DNA of 64,000 nucleotides from Micromonospora sp. NBC_01796 (GCF_035917455.1 NZ_CP109078.1:1302001-1366000), one strand, 5' to 3'. Shown: positions 36,106 to 44,210, counted from the stretch's first letter. Notes: generated by a model from the letters alone, not told the origin. Made by a program: numbers and translations.

Positions 36106-36930
36106 ATGGTCACTATACCGTCCTCACCTGGGCCGGAACCGCACCTGCACCGCCGGATGGCGGAGTCGTTCGGGGTCGACCCCGAGCGGTACGACCGGAA
36201 CCGGCCCCCGTACCCCGACGCCGTGATCGAGCGGATCGTGGCCGCCAGCCCCGGCACCGACTTCCTCGATGTCGGCTGCGGCACCGGCATCGAAGCGCGC
36301 CAGTTCCTGGCCGCCGGCCGCACCGTGCTCGGCGTCGAGGCCGGCGCCCGGATGGCCGACTTCGCTCGGGCGACCGGCATCGAGGTCGAGGTCGCGACCT
36401 TCGAGGCGTGGGAGCCCACCGGGCGCACCTTCGACGCGGTCGTCTCCGGTACCGCCTGGCACTGGGTCGACCCGATCGCGGGCGCGGCGAAGGCGGCCCG
36501 GATCCTGCGGCCCGGTGGCCTACTGGCACCCTTCGGACACGTGTACCAGCTTCCGCCCACCGTGGCGGACGCCCTCGCCACGGCGTACCGACGGGCAGCC
36601 CCCGATTCGCCGATCAACTTCAACGCGCGGCCGGCGGGCTCGATCCTGGACGCGTACCGGGCGCTGTACGCCAGGGCCGCGGACGGGATCCGCGAGGCGG
36701 GCGGGTTCGACGAGCCCGAGCTGTGGCGGTACGACTGGGAGCGCTCGTACACCCGCGGCGAACTCCTGGACCTGGTGCCGACCTCGGGCGGGCTCACCAG
36801 TCTGCCGCCGGACCGGGTGGCGGAGGTGCTGGCGGCCGTGGGCACGGCGGTTGACGAGTTGGGCGGCACCGTGACGCTGGCGTACGCCACCTGGGGCCTC
36901 ACCGCGATCCGGACCCGCACCCAGCCCTGA
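36106..36930 (+). CDS. Class I SAM-dependent methyltransferase (TetR-controlled)
   Basis: 274 residues. ERIVAASPGTDFLDVGCGTGIEARQFLAAG is SAM motif I; FDAVVSGTAWHWVDP is the post-motif typical of the UbiE/trans-aconitate-type group with the HWVD signature. Substrate unknown. No ribosome-binding site; see the promoter entry for the leaderless start. Divergently arranged with a TetR regulator. Confidence 0.86.
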   Translation: MVTIPSSPGPEPHLHRRMAESFGVDPERYDRNRPPYPDAVIERIVAASPGTDFLDVGCGTGIEARQFLAAGRTVLGVEAGARMADFARATGIEVEVATFEAWEPTGRTFDAVVSGTAWHWVDPIAGAAKAARILRPGGLLAPFGHVYQLPPTVADALATAYRRAAPDSPINFNARPAGSILDAYRALYARAADGIREAGGFDEPELWRYDWERSYTRGELLDLVPTSGGLTSLPPDRVAEVLAAVGTAVDELGGTVTLAYATWGLTAIRTRTQP

Positions 36931-36995
36931 GCGAGGGCGCCCTCGGCGTTCAGCTACGTCGGCCGCGCCGTCAGCGCAGCCGGGTAGGCTGCTCA

Positions 36996-37072
36996 GGGGC
37001 CGCTACTGGCGAGGGTGGAGCACCACCGGGGAACCGGCCGCATTGCGCGTGTGGCGCCGTCCGCCTGGGCGC
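36996..37072 (+). ncRNA. ZTP (pfl) riboswitch upstream of the AICAR formyltransferase gene
   Basis: Key conserved blocks of the pfl motif occur in order: CUACUGGCG, a GGUGG/CCACC hairpin, CCACCGGGGAA followed by CGGCC closing P1, then a linker and CCGCCUGGGCGC within the P3 stem (37054-37072). The RNA senses ZTP/ZMP, which accumulates when 10-formyl-tetrahydrofolate is short. The downstream gene encodes exactly the enzyme that consumes ZMP, so placement fits. GGAGGCACC-ATG follows 21 bp after P3, suggesting control of translation. Confidence 0.85.
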
Positions 37073-37106
37073 TTCCGGAAGCAGATGTCCTGCGATCGGA
37101 GGCACC

Positions 37107-38207
37107 ATGAACCTGCGTTACGGCATGAACCCGCACCAGCGCCCGGCGACCGCGACACCGGTCGATCCGACCCGCCGACCCTTCCGGCTCCTCCACGGCG
37201 ATCCGTCCTACATCAACATCCTTGACGCCGCCGCCGCTTGGCAACTCGTTCGTGAGGCTGCGAACGCCCTGGGTCGGCCCGTCGCGGCTTCCTTCAAACA
37301 CGTCTCACCAGCCGGAGCTGCGGCGGCGGGTCCGATCGACGCCGTCATGGCGCGGACGTACGGGCTGGAGCCGACGACGATCGGGGCGTTGACCAGCGCA
37401 TACGTACGCACCCGGGACGCCGACCCGAAAAGCTCGTACGGCGACTTCGTCGCGGTGTCGGAGACCGTCGACGCGGAACTCGCCGACCTGCTGCGCCGGG
37501 TGGTCTCGGACGGCATCGTCGCCCCGGGTTACGAGCCTGGAGTCGTGTCCGTGTTGTCGGCGAAGAAAGGAGGCCGCTTCCTCGTGGTGGAAGCCGACCC
37601 GGACTTTCAGCCACCGTTGACGGAGACTCGCGATGTCTACGGCCTGCGGCTCACCCAGCCACGAGACGACGTCCCGCTGACCCGCGAAATGTTGTCAGAC
37701 CCGCAGTTGCCCGCTTCGGCCGTGGACGACCTGCTGCTCGGCCTCATCGTTGTCAGGTACACCCAGTCGAACTCCGTGGCGTACCTTCGCGATGGGATGA
37801 CCCTGGGGATCGGTGCCGGTCAACAGTCACGGGTGGACTGCACTCAGCTCGCCGGCGCCAAGGTCGACACCTGGTGGTTGCGTCGCCACCCGAGCATTCA
37901 GGCGCTCGACGTGGACGCCAACACCAAAATTCAAGATCACGTCAATGAGCAGATCCGCCGGACCGCCGTGGAAGGCGAACCTCTCGACTCCGCCGACCGG
38001 ACCCGGTGGCTGCGGAGGCTGGATCAGGTGGCGTTCGTCTCCGACGGCGCGCTCCCGTTCGCCGACAACGTCGAACAGGCCAAACGGCACGGCGTCCGGT
38101 ACATCGCCGAGCCGGGTGACTCCATCCGATCCGCAGACGTGCTCGCCGAATGTCAGCGACAGGGCATCACCCTTGTGCGTACCGGCGTTCGCCTGTTTCG
38201 CCATTGA
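37107..38207 (+). CDS. Stand-alone AICAR formyltransferase, eukaryotic type
   Basis: 366 residues. The protein matches only the formyltransferase half of PurH/ATIC: it starts at RYGMNPHQ, has the catalytic Lys-His pair in FKHVSPAGAA, then VVRYTQSNSV, IGAGQQSR, WWLRRHP and ends RLFRH. These follow the animal/fungal ATIC pattern rather than the common bacterial PurH pattern (YGENPHQ, KHANPCG). The IMP cyclohydrolase domain is absent, so it makes FAICAR from ZMP and 10-formyl-THF but needs another enzyme to close the ring. Strong GGAGG ribosome-binding site, ZTP riboswitch upstream. A bifunctional purH is expected elsewhere. Confidence 0.9.
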   Translation: MNLRYGMNPHQRPATATPVDPTRRPFRLLHGDPSYINILDAAAAWQLVREAANALGRPVAASFKHVSPAGAAAAGPIDAVMARTYGLEPTTIGALTSAYVRTRDADPKSSYGDFVAVSETVDAELADLLRRVVSDGIVAPGYEPGVVSVLSAKKGGRFLVVEADPDFQPPLTETRDVYGLRLTQPRDDVPLTREMLSDPQLPASAVDDLLLGLIVVRYTQSNSVAYLRDGMTLGIGAGQQSRVDCTQLAGAKVDTWWLRRHPSIQALDVDANTKIQDHVNEQIRRTAVEGEPLDSADRTRWLRRLDQVAFVSDGALPFADNVEQAKRHGVRYIAEPGDSIRSADVLAECQRQGITLVRTGVRLFRH

Positions 38208-38346
38208 CCTCCTCCGCGTAACGGCACGGCGGACAGCGAGGCGAGCGCCGCACCGGGTCGTCGGGCAGCCGCCCCACCGACGTTCCGCCAGAATGTGGCG
38301 GCGGCCCGACGACCCGTACGACCTACACCACCGCCGACTTCCCGGT

Positions 38347-39096
38347 TCAGATCTGGTTGAGTCCGCCGTCGGCGAACAGTTCGGCGCCGGTGACGAAGCT
38401 GGCCTGGTCGGAGGCGAGGAAGAGGACCGCGTTCGCGATCTCGGCCGGCTGGGCCATCCGGCCCAGCGGTACCGACCCGGCGAGGTAGCCCCTGAGCTGT
38501 ACGGCCTGTTCCTCGTTGGGGGCCAGGCCGGTGATGCCGGGGGTGTCGGTCGGGCCGGGGATGATCGTGTTGACCCGGACCGCGCGTCCGCGCAGTTCGT
38601 TGGCCCAGGTACGGGCGAACGAGCGGATGGCGGCCTTGGATGCGGCGTAGACACCGAACGCCTCGGCGCCGCTGGTGGCGGCGGTGGAGCCGCTGAGGAT
38701 GATCGACGCACCGTCGTTGAGCAGCGGCAACGCCTTCTGCACGGTGAACACGGTTCCCTTGACGTTGGTGTCGAAGGTCTGGTCGAAGTGCTCCTCGGTC
38801 ACCTGCTCCAGGGAGGCGAACTCTCCCCCACCCGCGTTGGCGAACAGTACGTCCACCCGGCGGCCCTGCTGCGCCACCGCTTCGTACAGGCGGTCGAGGT
38901 CGGCCAGGTCGGACACGTCGCCGGCCACTGCGGTGACGTCGCCGTCGATCTGCGCGACGGCCGCGTCGAGGTGCTCCTTGCGGCGTCCGGTGACGAAGAC
39001 GTGAGCGCCCTCGGTGGCGAACCGTCGAGCCACGGCGAGGCCGATGCCGCTCGTGGCCCCGGTCACGACCGCGGTCTTGCCAGTCAGTTGTCCCAT
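38347..39096 (-). CDS. SDR-family oxidoreductase
   Basis: 249 residues, classical SDR. Cofactor motif TGATSGIG, NAGGG in place of NNAG, catalytic Ser in LSGSTAAT and YAASK with Tyr and Lys. Arg-rich TGRRKEH after beta2 favours NADPH. Substrate unknown; members next to TetR regulators are often induced by quinones or aldehydes. AAGGAA precedes the ATG. Divergent from the TetR gene with two operator palindromes between. Confidence 0.92.
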   Translation of the reverse strand: MGQLTGKTAVVTGATSGIGLAVARRFATEGAHVFVTGRRKEHLDAAVAQIDGDVTAVAGDVSDLADLDRLYEAVAQQGRRVDVLFANAGGGEFASLEQVTEEHFDQTFDTNVKGTVFTVQKALPLLNDGASIILSGSTAATSGAEAFGVYAASKAAIRSFARTWANELRGRAVRVNTIIPGPTDTPGITGLAPNEEQAVQLRGYLAGSVPLGRMAQPAEIANAVLFLASDQASFVTGAELFADGGLNQI

Positions 39097-39122
39097 CGGA
39101 GTTCCTTCCAGGGGTTTCTTCG

Positions 39123-39136
39123 GTACCGATCGGTAC
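39123..39136. promoter_or_regulatory. TetR operator 1
   Basis: Perfect 14-bp palindrome GTACCGATCGGTAC in the 109-bp intergenic region of the divergent SDR and TetR genes, 27 bp upstream of the SDR ATG. Confidence 0.75.
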
Positions 39137-39172
39137 TGAAGTCGACCGTAGCACGTCCCGGCCGACTTGTGT

Positions 39173-39182
39173 ACCGATCGGT
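39173..39182. promoter_or_regulatory. TetR operator 2
   Basis: The same core ACCGATCGGT occurs again, centred 48 bp from operator 1 and close to the TetR gene start (GTACCGATCGGTCC at 39171-39184). Two copies suggest repression of both divergent promoters. Confidence 0.7.
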
Positions 39183-39205
39183 CCCGAGCGGGCTACCATG
39201 GCTGC

Positions 39206-39814
39206 ATGAGCACCACCCAGCCAACCTCCATCGGCCGACCCCGTGGCTTCGACGCCGACCGGGCACTCGACCGCGCCCTGGAGATCTTCTGGCGGCAGGG
39301 CTACGAGGGCGCCTCGCTCCACGACCTCACCGAGGCCATGGGAATCAACAAAACAAGCATGTACGCCGCATTCGGCAACAAACGGGATCTTTTCGACAAG
39401 GCGCTCGCCCGGTACGCCGAGATCGACATGGCGTACGCCCGTACCGCGCTCGCCGAACCCACGGCCCGGCAGGTCGCCGAGACCTTTCTCCGCGAAAACG
39501 CCAAGGCGGTGACCACCCCCGGACGTCCCGCCGGGTGCTTCTCCATCCAGGGCGGCCTGGCCTGCGGCCCGGCGAACGCCGACGTGACCGCGACCCTGGC
39601 CCGCGCCCGCAAGGCGGGAGAACTGGCGATGCGTGACCGGTTCCAGCGTGCGGTCGACGAGGGTGACCTACCCGCCGCCAACAGCCCGGACGACCTGGCC
39701 CGTTACATCATGACCGTGTCCGAGGGGCTGGCCGTGCACGCCTCGGCCGGCGCCACCCAGCAGGACCTGGAACGCGTGGTCGAACTGGCCCTACGCGTCG
39801 TACCCGGCCAGTAG
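39206..39814 (+). CDS. TetR-family regulator (divergent from SDR)
   Basis: 202 residues from ATG 39206. GRPRGFDADRALDRALEIFWRQGYEGASLHDLTEAMGINKTSMYAAFGNKRDLF is the TetR DNA-binding domain of the AcrR/YxaF-like branch, with a TetR_C_16-type ligand domain after it. The pair of ACCGATCGGT operators in front of it, shared with the SDR gene, points to autoregulation plus SDR repression. Confidence 0.9.
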   Translation: MSTTQPTSIGRPRGFDADRALDRALEIFWRQGYEGASLHDLTEAMGINKTSMYAAFGNKRDLFDKALARYAEIDMAYARTALAEPTARQVAETFLRENAKAVTTPGRPAGCFSIQGGLACGPANADVTATLARARKAGELAMRDRFQRAVDEGDLPAANSPDDLARYIMTVSEGLAVHASAGATQQDLERVVELALRVVPGQ

Positions 39815-39925
39815 GACGACGGTCACCAACGGTTCGTCGCGGGGTTGACGGTCGCGTTCGTGACGCTCGCGCTGGCCCCGCAGCTCGCCGGCTACTGAAC
39901 GATGACCGCCGGCCCGAGTGGGGGC

Positions 39926-39963
39926 TTGCATCTCAAGCCGCTTGAGATCGCATAGTGGTCGTC
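39926..39963 (+). promoter_or_regulatory. MerR-type autoregulated promoter with 19-bp spacer
   Basis: -35 TTGCAT (39926-39931) and -10 CATAGT (39951-39956) are 19 bp apart, the over-long spacing typical of MerR-activated promoters. The perfect dyad ATCTCAAG-CCG-CTTGAGAT (39930-39948) fills the spacer. The expected transcript start falls at the GTG 39964. Confidence 0.7.
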
Positions 39964-40956
39964 GTGGACATGAACGAGCTGTACCCCATCGGGGATGTCG
40001 CCCGGCGGACGGGCCTGAGCGTCAGCGCCGTCCGGTACTACGCGGACGCCGGTGTCGTCACGCCGGCCGCCAGCACCCCGGCCGGCCACCGCCTGTACGA
40101 CGTGTCGGCCATCGCCCGGCTGGAACTGGTACGGACGCTGCGGGAACTCGAAGCCGGCCTGGACGAGATCCGGCGGGTGCTGGCCGGCGAGGCGACACTG
40201 CGCGAGCTGGCCGCCACCCACCTGGCCCTGCTGGCACGGCAGGAGGCACGGCTGCGGAGCCGCCGCGCGGTGCTGTCGGTCATCCTCCGGCAGGACTCCA
40301 CTGCCGAGCAGGTCACGCTGATGCACAAGCTGGTCGGCATGCCGGACGAGGAACGCGACCGGCTGATCGACGAGTTCTGGACCGAGGTCACCACCGGCTG
40401 GGAGGCACCGGAGCGGATGGTCGAGTGGTGGCGGGCGGCCCGCCCGGAGCTGCCCGAACAACCCACCGCGGCCCAGTTGGAGGCGTGGATCGAGCTGGCC
40501 GAACTGGTCCGGGACACCGAGGTCCGGCAGGCCGTACGCCGTGAGCTGTACGAGGCGTGCACCACCGGGGCCGGGCCGCTGATGACCTCGTCGCCGATGC
40601 TGGACACCCTGGAAGCGGGCGCGGCGATCGCCCAGCCGGTGATGGACGCGGCGCGGGAGCAGGTGCCGCCGGACTCGCCCAGGGGGCGGGAGATCGCCGA
40701 CCAGTGGATCGGGTGGCTGACCGGCATCTTCGCGACCCCGGACAGCCCCGGGATGCCGGACACGCCAGAGTTCCGGATCCAGACAGCCGACCACATGCTG
40801 GAGGGCGCGGAGTGGGACCGCACCCCGCCGGACCCGGAGGACCCGTTCGACCGGTACATGGAGCTGGTCACCGCCGTGAACAACGTGCCGCCGGAGCGAT
40901 TTCCGTACGAGTGGCTGGCCGCGGCCCTGCGCGCGTCCGCCGTACCGACTCCCTGA
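39964..40956 (+). CDS. MerR-family regulator with large C-terminal domain
   Basis: 330 residues from GTG 39964; a GTG at 39955 and ATG at 39970 are in frame too. Helix-turn-helix LYPIGDVARRTGLSVSAVRYYADAGVVTPAASTPAGHRLYD is a clear MerR domain, then a dimerisation coiled coil (about 80-110). The remaining 200 residues are helical with several Trp (WRAARPEL, WIGWLTGIF), resembling TipAS-type ligand domains in size only. No Cys metal site. The promoter just upstream carries its likely operator, and no second gene follows, so the main visible target is itself. Confidence 0.85.
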   Translation: MDMNELYPIGDVARRTGLSVSAVRYYADAGVVTPAASTPAGHRLYDVSAIARLELVRTLRELEAGLDEIRRVLAGEATLRELAATHLALLARQEARLRSRRAVLSVILRQDSTAEQVTLMHKLVGMPDEERDRLIDEFWTEVTTGWEAPERMVEWWRAARPELPEQPTAAQLEAWIELAELVRDTEVRQAVRRELYEACTTGAGPLMTSSPMLDTLEAGAAIAQPVMDAAREQVPPDSPRGREIADQWIGWLTGIFATPDSPGMPDTPEFRIQTADHMLEGAEWDRTPPDPEDPFDRYMELVTAVNNVPPERFPYEWLAAALRASAVPTP

Positions 40957-40980
40957 TCGCGGTCGCCGGCCGGCGATCGG

Positions 40981-42219
40981 TCAGCCGAGGCGGTGGGCTC
41001 GGCGTTGGAGGTATCGCTGTTCGACCTGGTTCTGGGTCAGGGCGGCTGCTTCGCGGAACCGCGCCGCCGCGCAGGTCGTGTCACCGGTCATTTCGAGCAG
41101 ATGTGCGCGGATCGCGCGTTCGCGTTGCCGGGTCAGTGGGTTCTCGTCCAGGTGGTGGCTCCGGTTGAGGTCGTGGAGCAGGGCCAGTCCTCGGGCCGGC
41201 CCGTACGCGTGCGCGACCGCGACCACCCGGCTCAGGCGTACCGGCGCGGTCGGACTGAGCCGTTCCAGTCCCAGGTACAGGGCCGCGATCTGGGGCCAGT
41301 CCGTCTGGTCCGGCGACGCGGCCGCGGCGTGCACGGCCGCGATCGCCGCCTGTAGCTGGTACGTGCCGACCTCGCGCCGCCGCCAGACGCTGTCGATGAG
41401 GTCGGCGCCCTCGCGGATCAGCTCGGGATCCCACCGTGTCCGGTCCTGCTCGTCCAGCGGCACCAACTCGTCGCCGTCGGTACGGGCAGCGCGTCGCGAC
41501 TCGGTGAGCAGCATCAGGGCGAGCAGCCCGGTCACCTCCGGGTCGTCCGGCAGGGAGTCGTGGAGCATCCGGGTCAGCCGGATTGCCTCGCGGGTCAGGT
41601 CCACACGGGTGAGTTCGTCTCCGGTGGAGGCGGTGTAGCCCTCGTTGAAGATCAGGTAGAGCACCTGCATGACGGCGTTCATCCGGCTGTCGCGGTCGGC
41701 GTCGGTCGGCGGGGTGAACCTGGCTCCGGCGCGGGCCAGTTGCTGCTTGGCTCGGCTGATCCGGGCGCCCATGGTGTTCTCGGTCGTCCCGTGCGCGTGT
41801 GCGATCTCCGTGGTGGTCAGGCCGCCGACTGCGCGGAGCGTGAGCGCCACCTGGGAGGTGGGGCTCAGCGTGGGGTGACAGCACAGCAGCAGGAGGGTGA
41901 GGCTGTCGTCGGTCTCCAGCGCGGGATCTGCCTGGCGGGTCGGGTCCCGCATCGCCAGCTCGCTCATGCCGGCGTGCCGCTCGCGGCGGCGCCGGGCCTG
42001 ATCGGTGCGGAGCAGGTCGACCATCCGCCGGTACCCGATCCGGATCAGCCAGCTGCGCGGGTTGTCCGGCACGCCGTCCGTCGGCCACGCCCGGCTCGCG
42101 ACGAGCAGTGCCTCCTGTACCGCGTCCTCGGCGATGTCGAAGTGGCCGAAGCGCCGCACCAGCGCACCGAGGACCTGCGGTGCCTCGGTACGCAGCAGGT
42201 GCTCGACGTCCGGTGTCAC
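40981..42219 (-). CDS. ECF sigma factor, ECF42 type (with C-terminal extension)
   Basis: 412 residues. Sigma region 2 (EDAVQEALLVASRAWPTDGVPDNPRSWLIRIGYRRMVDLLR) and region 4 (LTTTEIAHAHGTTENTMGARISRAKQQL) fill the first 170 residues; the remaining 240 form a helical TPR-like extension (DUF6596 type). ECF42 sigma factors have this architecture and sit beside DGPF/YCII genes, as here. There is no anti-sigma gene; in this group the extension is thought to control activity. Last gene of a probable DUF998-YCII-ECF42 operon. GTG start 42219. Confidence 0.9.
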   Translation of the reverse strand: MTPDVEHLLRTEAPQVLGALVRRFGHFDIAEDAVQEALLVASRAWPTDGVPDNPRSWLIRIGYRRMVDLLRTDQARRRRERHAGMSELAMRDPTRQADPALETDDSLTLLLLCCHPTLSPTSQVALTLRAVGGLTTTEIAHAHGTTENTMGARISRAKQQLARAGARFTPPTDADRDSRMNAVMQVLYLIFNEGYTASTGDELTRVDLTREAIRLTRMLHDSLPDDPEVTGLLALMLLTESRRAARTDGDELVPLDEQDRTRWDPELIREGADLIDSVWRRREVGTYQLQAAIAAVHAAAASPDQTDWPQIAALYLGLERLSPTAPVRLSRVVAVAHAYGPARGLALLHDLNRSHHLDENPLTRQRERAIRAHLLEMTGDTTCAAARFREAAALTQNQVEQRYLQRRAHRLG

Positions 42220-42283
42220 GCCGGTGCTGCCGTTCGTGTGCCCGCCGGGCCTGCCGCCGTCCGATGACGCCGGATGCGGCGGG

Positions 42284-42655
42284 TCATGTCGCGAAGTCCG
42301 CGCCCATGATCGGGCGGATCTCCATCGGCTCGCCCAGCACCTCGACCATCCGCGAGACGATCTCGACGGCGCGCTCCTGGTTGTCCACGTCGATCACCGC
42401 GAAGCTGGCCAGGACCTCCTTGAGCTCGACGAACGGGCCGTCGGTCGCCACCACGCCGGTCGGTGTCCTGCGGACCGTGGTGCTGACTGCCGGGTGACCG
42501 AGTCCCTCGCTGCTGACGAACTCGCCGGTCTCGATCAGCTCCTGTTCGAACCGCTGGTACGCGGCGAACGCGGCCAGCGCCTCCTCGGACGGGGTGTCGG
42601 CGGTCGCGGCGTCCCAGGCGGCGGCCGGCGTGTAGCTGAGCAGCAGATACTTCAC
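42284..42655 (-). CDS. DGPF/YCII-family protein
   Basis: 123 residues, GTG start 42655 with GAGGA upstream. KYLLLSYTP opening and the signature DGPFVELKEVLASFAVIDVD identify the DGPF branch of the YCII (ferredoxin-like, dimeric) family. These are the standard partners and targets of ECF42 sigma factors; their enzymatic role is unknown. Lies 33 bp after the DUF998 gene and 64 bp before the sigma factor. Confidence 0.9.
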   Translation of the reverse strand: MKYLLLSYTPAAAWDAATADTPSEEALAAFAAYQRFEQELIETGEFVSSEGLGHPAVSTTVRRTPTGVVATDGPFVELKEVLASFAVIDVDNQERAVEIVSRMVEVLGEPMEIRPIMGADFAT

Positions 42656-42688
42656 AGTTGTCCTCGTGTTCGCGGGGCTTTGATCACG

Positions 42689-43339
42689 CTACGCCGACCG
42701 GCTGGAACGGCGTAGGGAGAGGGCGACGACCGTCGTCCAGGTGAAGGCGACCAGGCCGTTCAGGGCGATCTGGATGCTCATGTGGCTCGGCGACATCGGC
42801 ATCAGCAGGATGAGCGCGGCGAGGCCGTTCAGCACCGCCGGCAGGGCGGCCCGACGGCGGACGTGCCGGACGGTCAGCGCGATGGCGGCGACGGCCAACG
42901 CGGTGAAGGCGACGGCGGCCGCCGTCGAGTGCACGATGCTGTGCCAGGACATCTCGTCGACCGGCCCCTCAGGGGTCCCTACCGGGAAGCCGTACTCCGG
43001 ATCCATGGTGAACACCCCGGCCGCGACGAGGCCGGCACCGAAGATCCCGACGAAGATCGGCAGTACACGCCGGCCGGTGCCCTCGGTGAGCGTGCGTCGG
43101 ATACCGACGGCGAGCGCCAGGCCGCCGAGGCCGGCGAGCACGAACGTGGTGATCTGGATCCACCCGAGACTTCCGGTGGCCAACTGGCTGATCGGGTGCC
43201 GCGTGATGTCGTAGCCCTCACGCGTGAGCATCTGCGTCACGGCCGAGGCGAAGAAGACCGGCCCGGCAAGGGCACCAGCGAGGAGCAGCCGGTCGGACGA
43301 ACGGCGGACGGCGGGAACGGTGGCGGCGACGGTGGCCAT
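42689..43339 (-). CDS. DUF998 membrane protein
   Basis: 216 residues. Six hydrophobic helices; the N-terminal GPVFFASAVTQMLTREGYDITRHPISQLATGSLGWIQ is the DUF998 signature. Function unknown. First gene of the probable operon leading to ECF42. Its 5' leader is nearly the same as that of the divergent lipocalin-like gene. AGGAGG lies 7 bp before ATG 43339. Confidence 0.85.
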   Translation of the reverse strand: MATVAATVPAVRRSSDRLLLAGALAGPVFFASAVTQMLTREGYDITRHPISQLATGSLGWIQITTFVLAGLGGLALAVGIRRTLTEGTGRRVLPIFVGIFGAGLVAAGVFTMDPEYGFPVGTPEGPVDEMSWHSIVHSTAAAVAFTALAVAAIALTVRHVRRRAALPAVLNGLAALILLMPMSPSHMSIQIALNGLVAFTWTTVVALSLRRSSRSA

Positions 43340-43343
43340 GACT

Positions 43344-43398
43344 TCCTCCTTGGTGGGTGCTTGCCGCTACCTCGTGGCCGCTCCGCGGACTTTGACGT
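43344..43398 (-). repeat. Leader copy A of an inverted duplicated 5' region
   Basis: Read on the minus strand, this 55-bp segment aligns with 43430-43484 on the plus strand. It includes the identical stretches CGAGGTA, CGGCAAGCACCCACC and AGGAGGA with only single-base differences between them, and ends at the ribosome-binding site of the DUF998 gene. Confidence 0.75.
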
Positions 43399-43424
43399 TC
43401 CAGAGCATGAGCTAGGTCACACAT

Positions 43425-43484
43425 TGTCGACGTCAAGGCCCGGACGTCGCCTCCGAGGTACCGGCAAGCACCCACCGAGGAGGA
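43425..43484 (+). promoter_or_regulatory. Leader copy B and candidate ECF promoter of the lipocalin-like gene
   Basis: 43430-43484 is the mirror copy of 43344-43398. At its upstream edge TGTCGA (43425-43430) and CGTC (43445-43448) resemble the promoter motif I recall for ECF42 sigma factors, though the 14-bp gap is shorter than I would expect. The segment ends with GAGGAGGA before ATG 43489. Confidence 0.4.
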
Positions 43485-43488
43485 CACG

Positions 43489-43914
43489 ATGTCTGAGAAC
43501 ACCCAGCCGAGCGCCGAACTGACCGCCCTGGACCGCCTGGTCGGCACCTGGTCGGTGACCGGCGGCGCCGAGGGAACCGTGCGGTACGAGTGGATGCCCG
43601 GCCGGTTCTTCCTGCTCCAGCACGTGGAACTGAGCCAGTTCGACCAGCCGGTCACCGGCCTGGAGGTCATCGGACACCTACACCCGTTCGGCGAGCCGGT
43701 CGGGGCGGACGTGGTGTCGCGGTTCTACGACGCGGCCGGCAACACCTTCGACTACGTCTACGAACTCGTCGGCGACAAGCTGACCATCTGGGCCGGCGCG
43801 AAGGGCGGCCCCGCTTACTACGAGGGCACGTTCAGCGCCGACGACACCACCGTCACCGGCGAATGGACCTACCCCGGCGGAGGCGGATACGCCTCCGACA
43901 TGACCCGGATCTGA
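43489..43914 (+). CDS. Lipocalin-like/DUF1579-type small protein
   Basis: 141 residues. LTALDRLVGTWSVTGGAEGTVRYEWMPGRFFLLQHVEL is typical of small beta-barrel proteins with the GTW lipocalin-like start; VVSRFYDAAGNTFDYVYELVGDKLTIW and YYEGTFSADDTTVTGEWTYPGG complete a barrel. No signal peptide. Related proteins are common targets in ECF41/42 loci. Ligand unknown. Confidence 0.8.
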   Translation: MSENTQPSAELTALDRLVGTWSVTGGAEGTVRYEWMPGRFFLLQHVELSQFDQPVTGLEVIGHLHPFGEPVGADVVSRFYDAAGNTFDYVYELVGDKLTIWAGAKGGPAYYEGTFSADDTTVTGEWTYPGGGGYASDMTRI

Positions 43915-44210
43915 CACACCGGAAAGCCACGCCGACCCTGAACGGCCGGAGGCAGTGTCCCTCGCGCATCGAGGAGGTCATTGTCTCCGGCCGATTCGTC
44001 CCACTTTCGTCGACGCGGCGCGTCACGGCGCGGCGTTCCTGCCCGCCGATCTCGCTCCTCGCGGAGTTCCCCAACTGGTGACGTGCCGCACCTGGACGGG
44101 CTCCGCGCCCTGGCCCACAATCTGGACTTGCCGGTCCAATTTTGGCGCGCCATAGTTCGACCGGTATCGAGCGTCGGCCCAGGCGTATCGGGAAGTGATG
44201 GGAGAAACGC

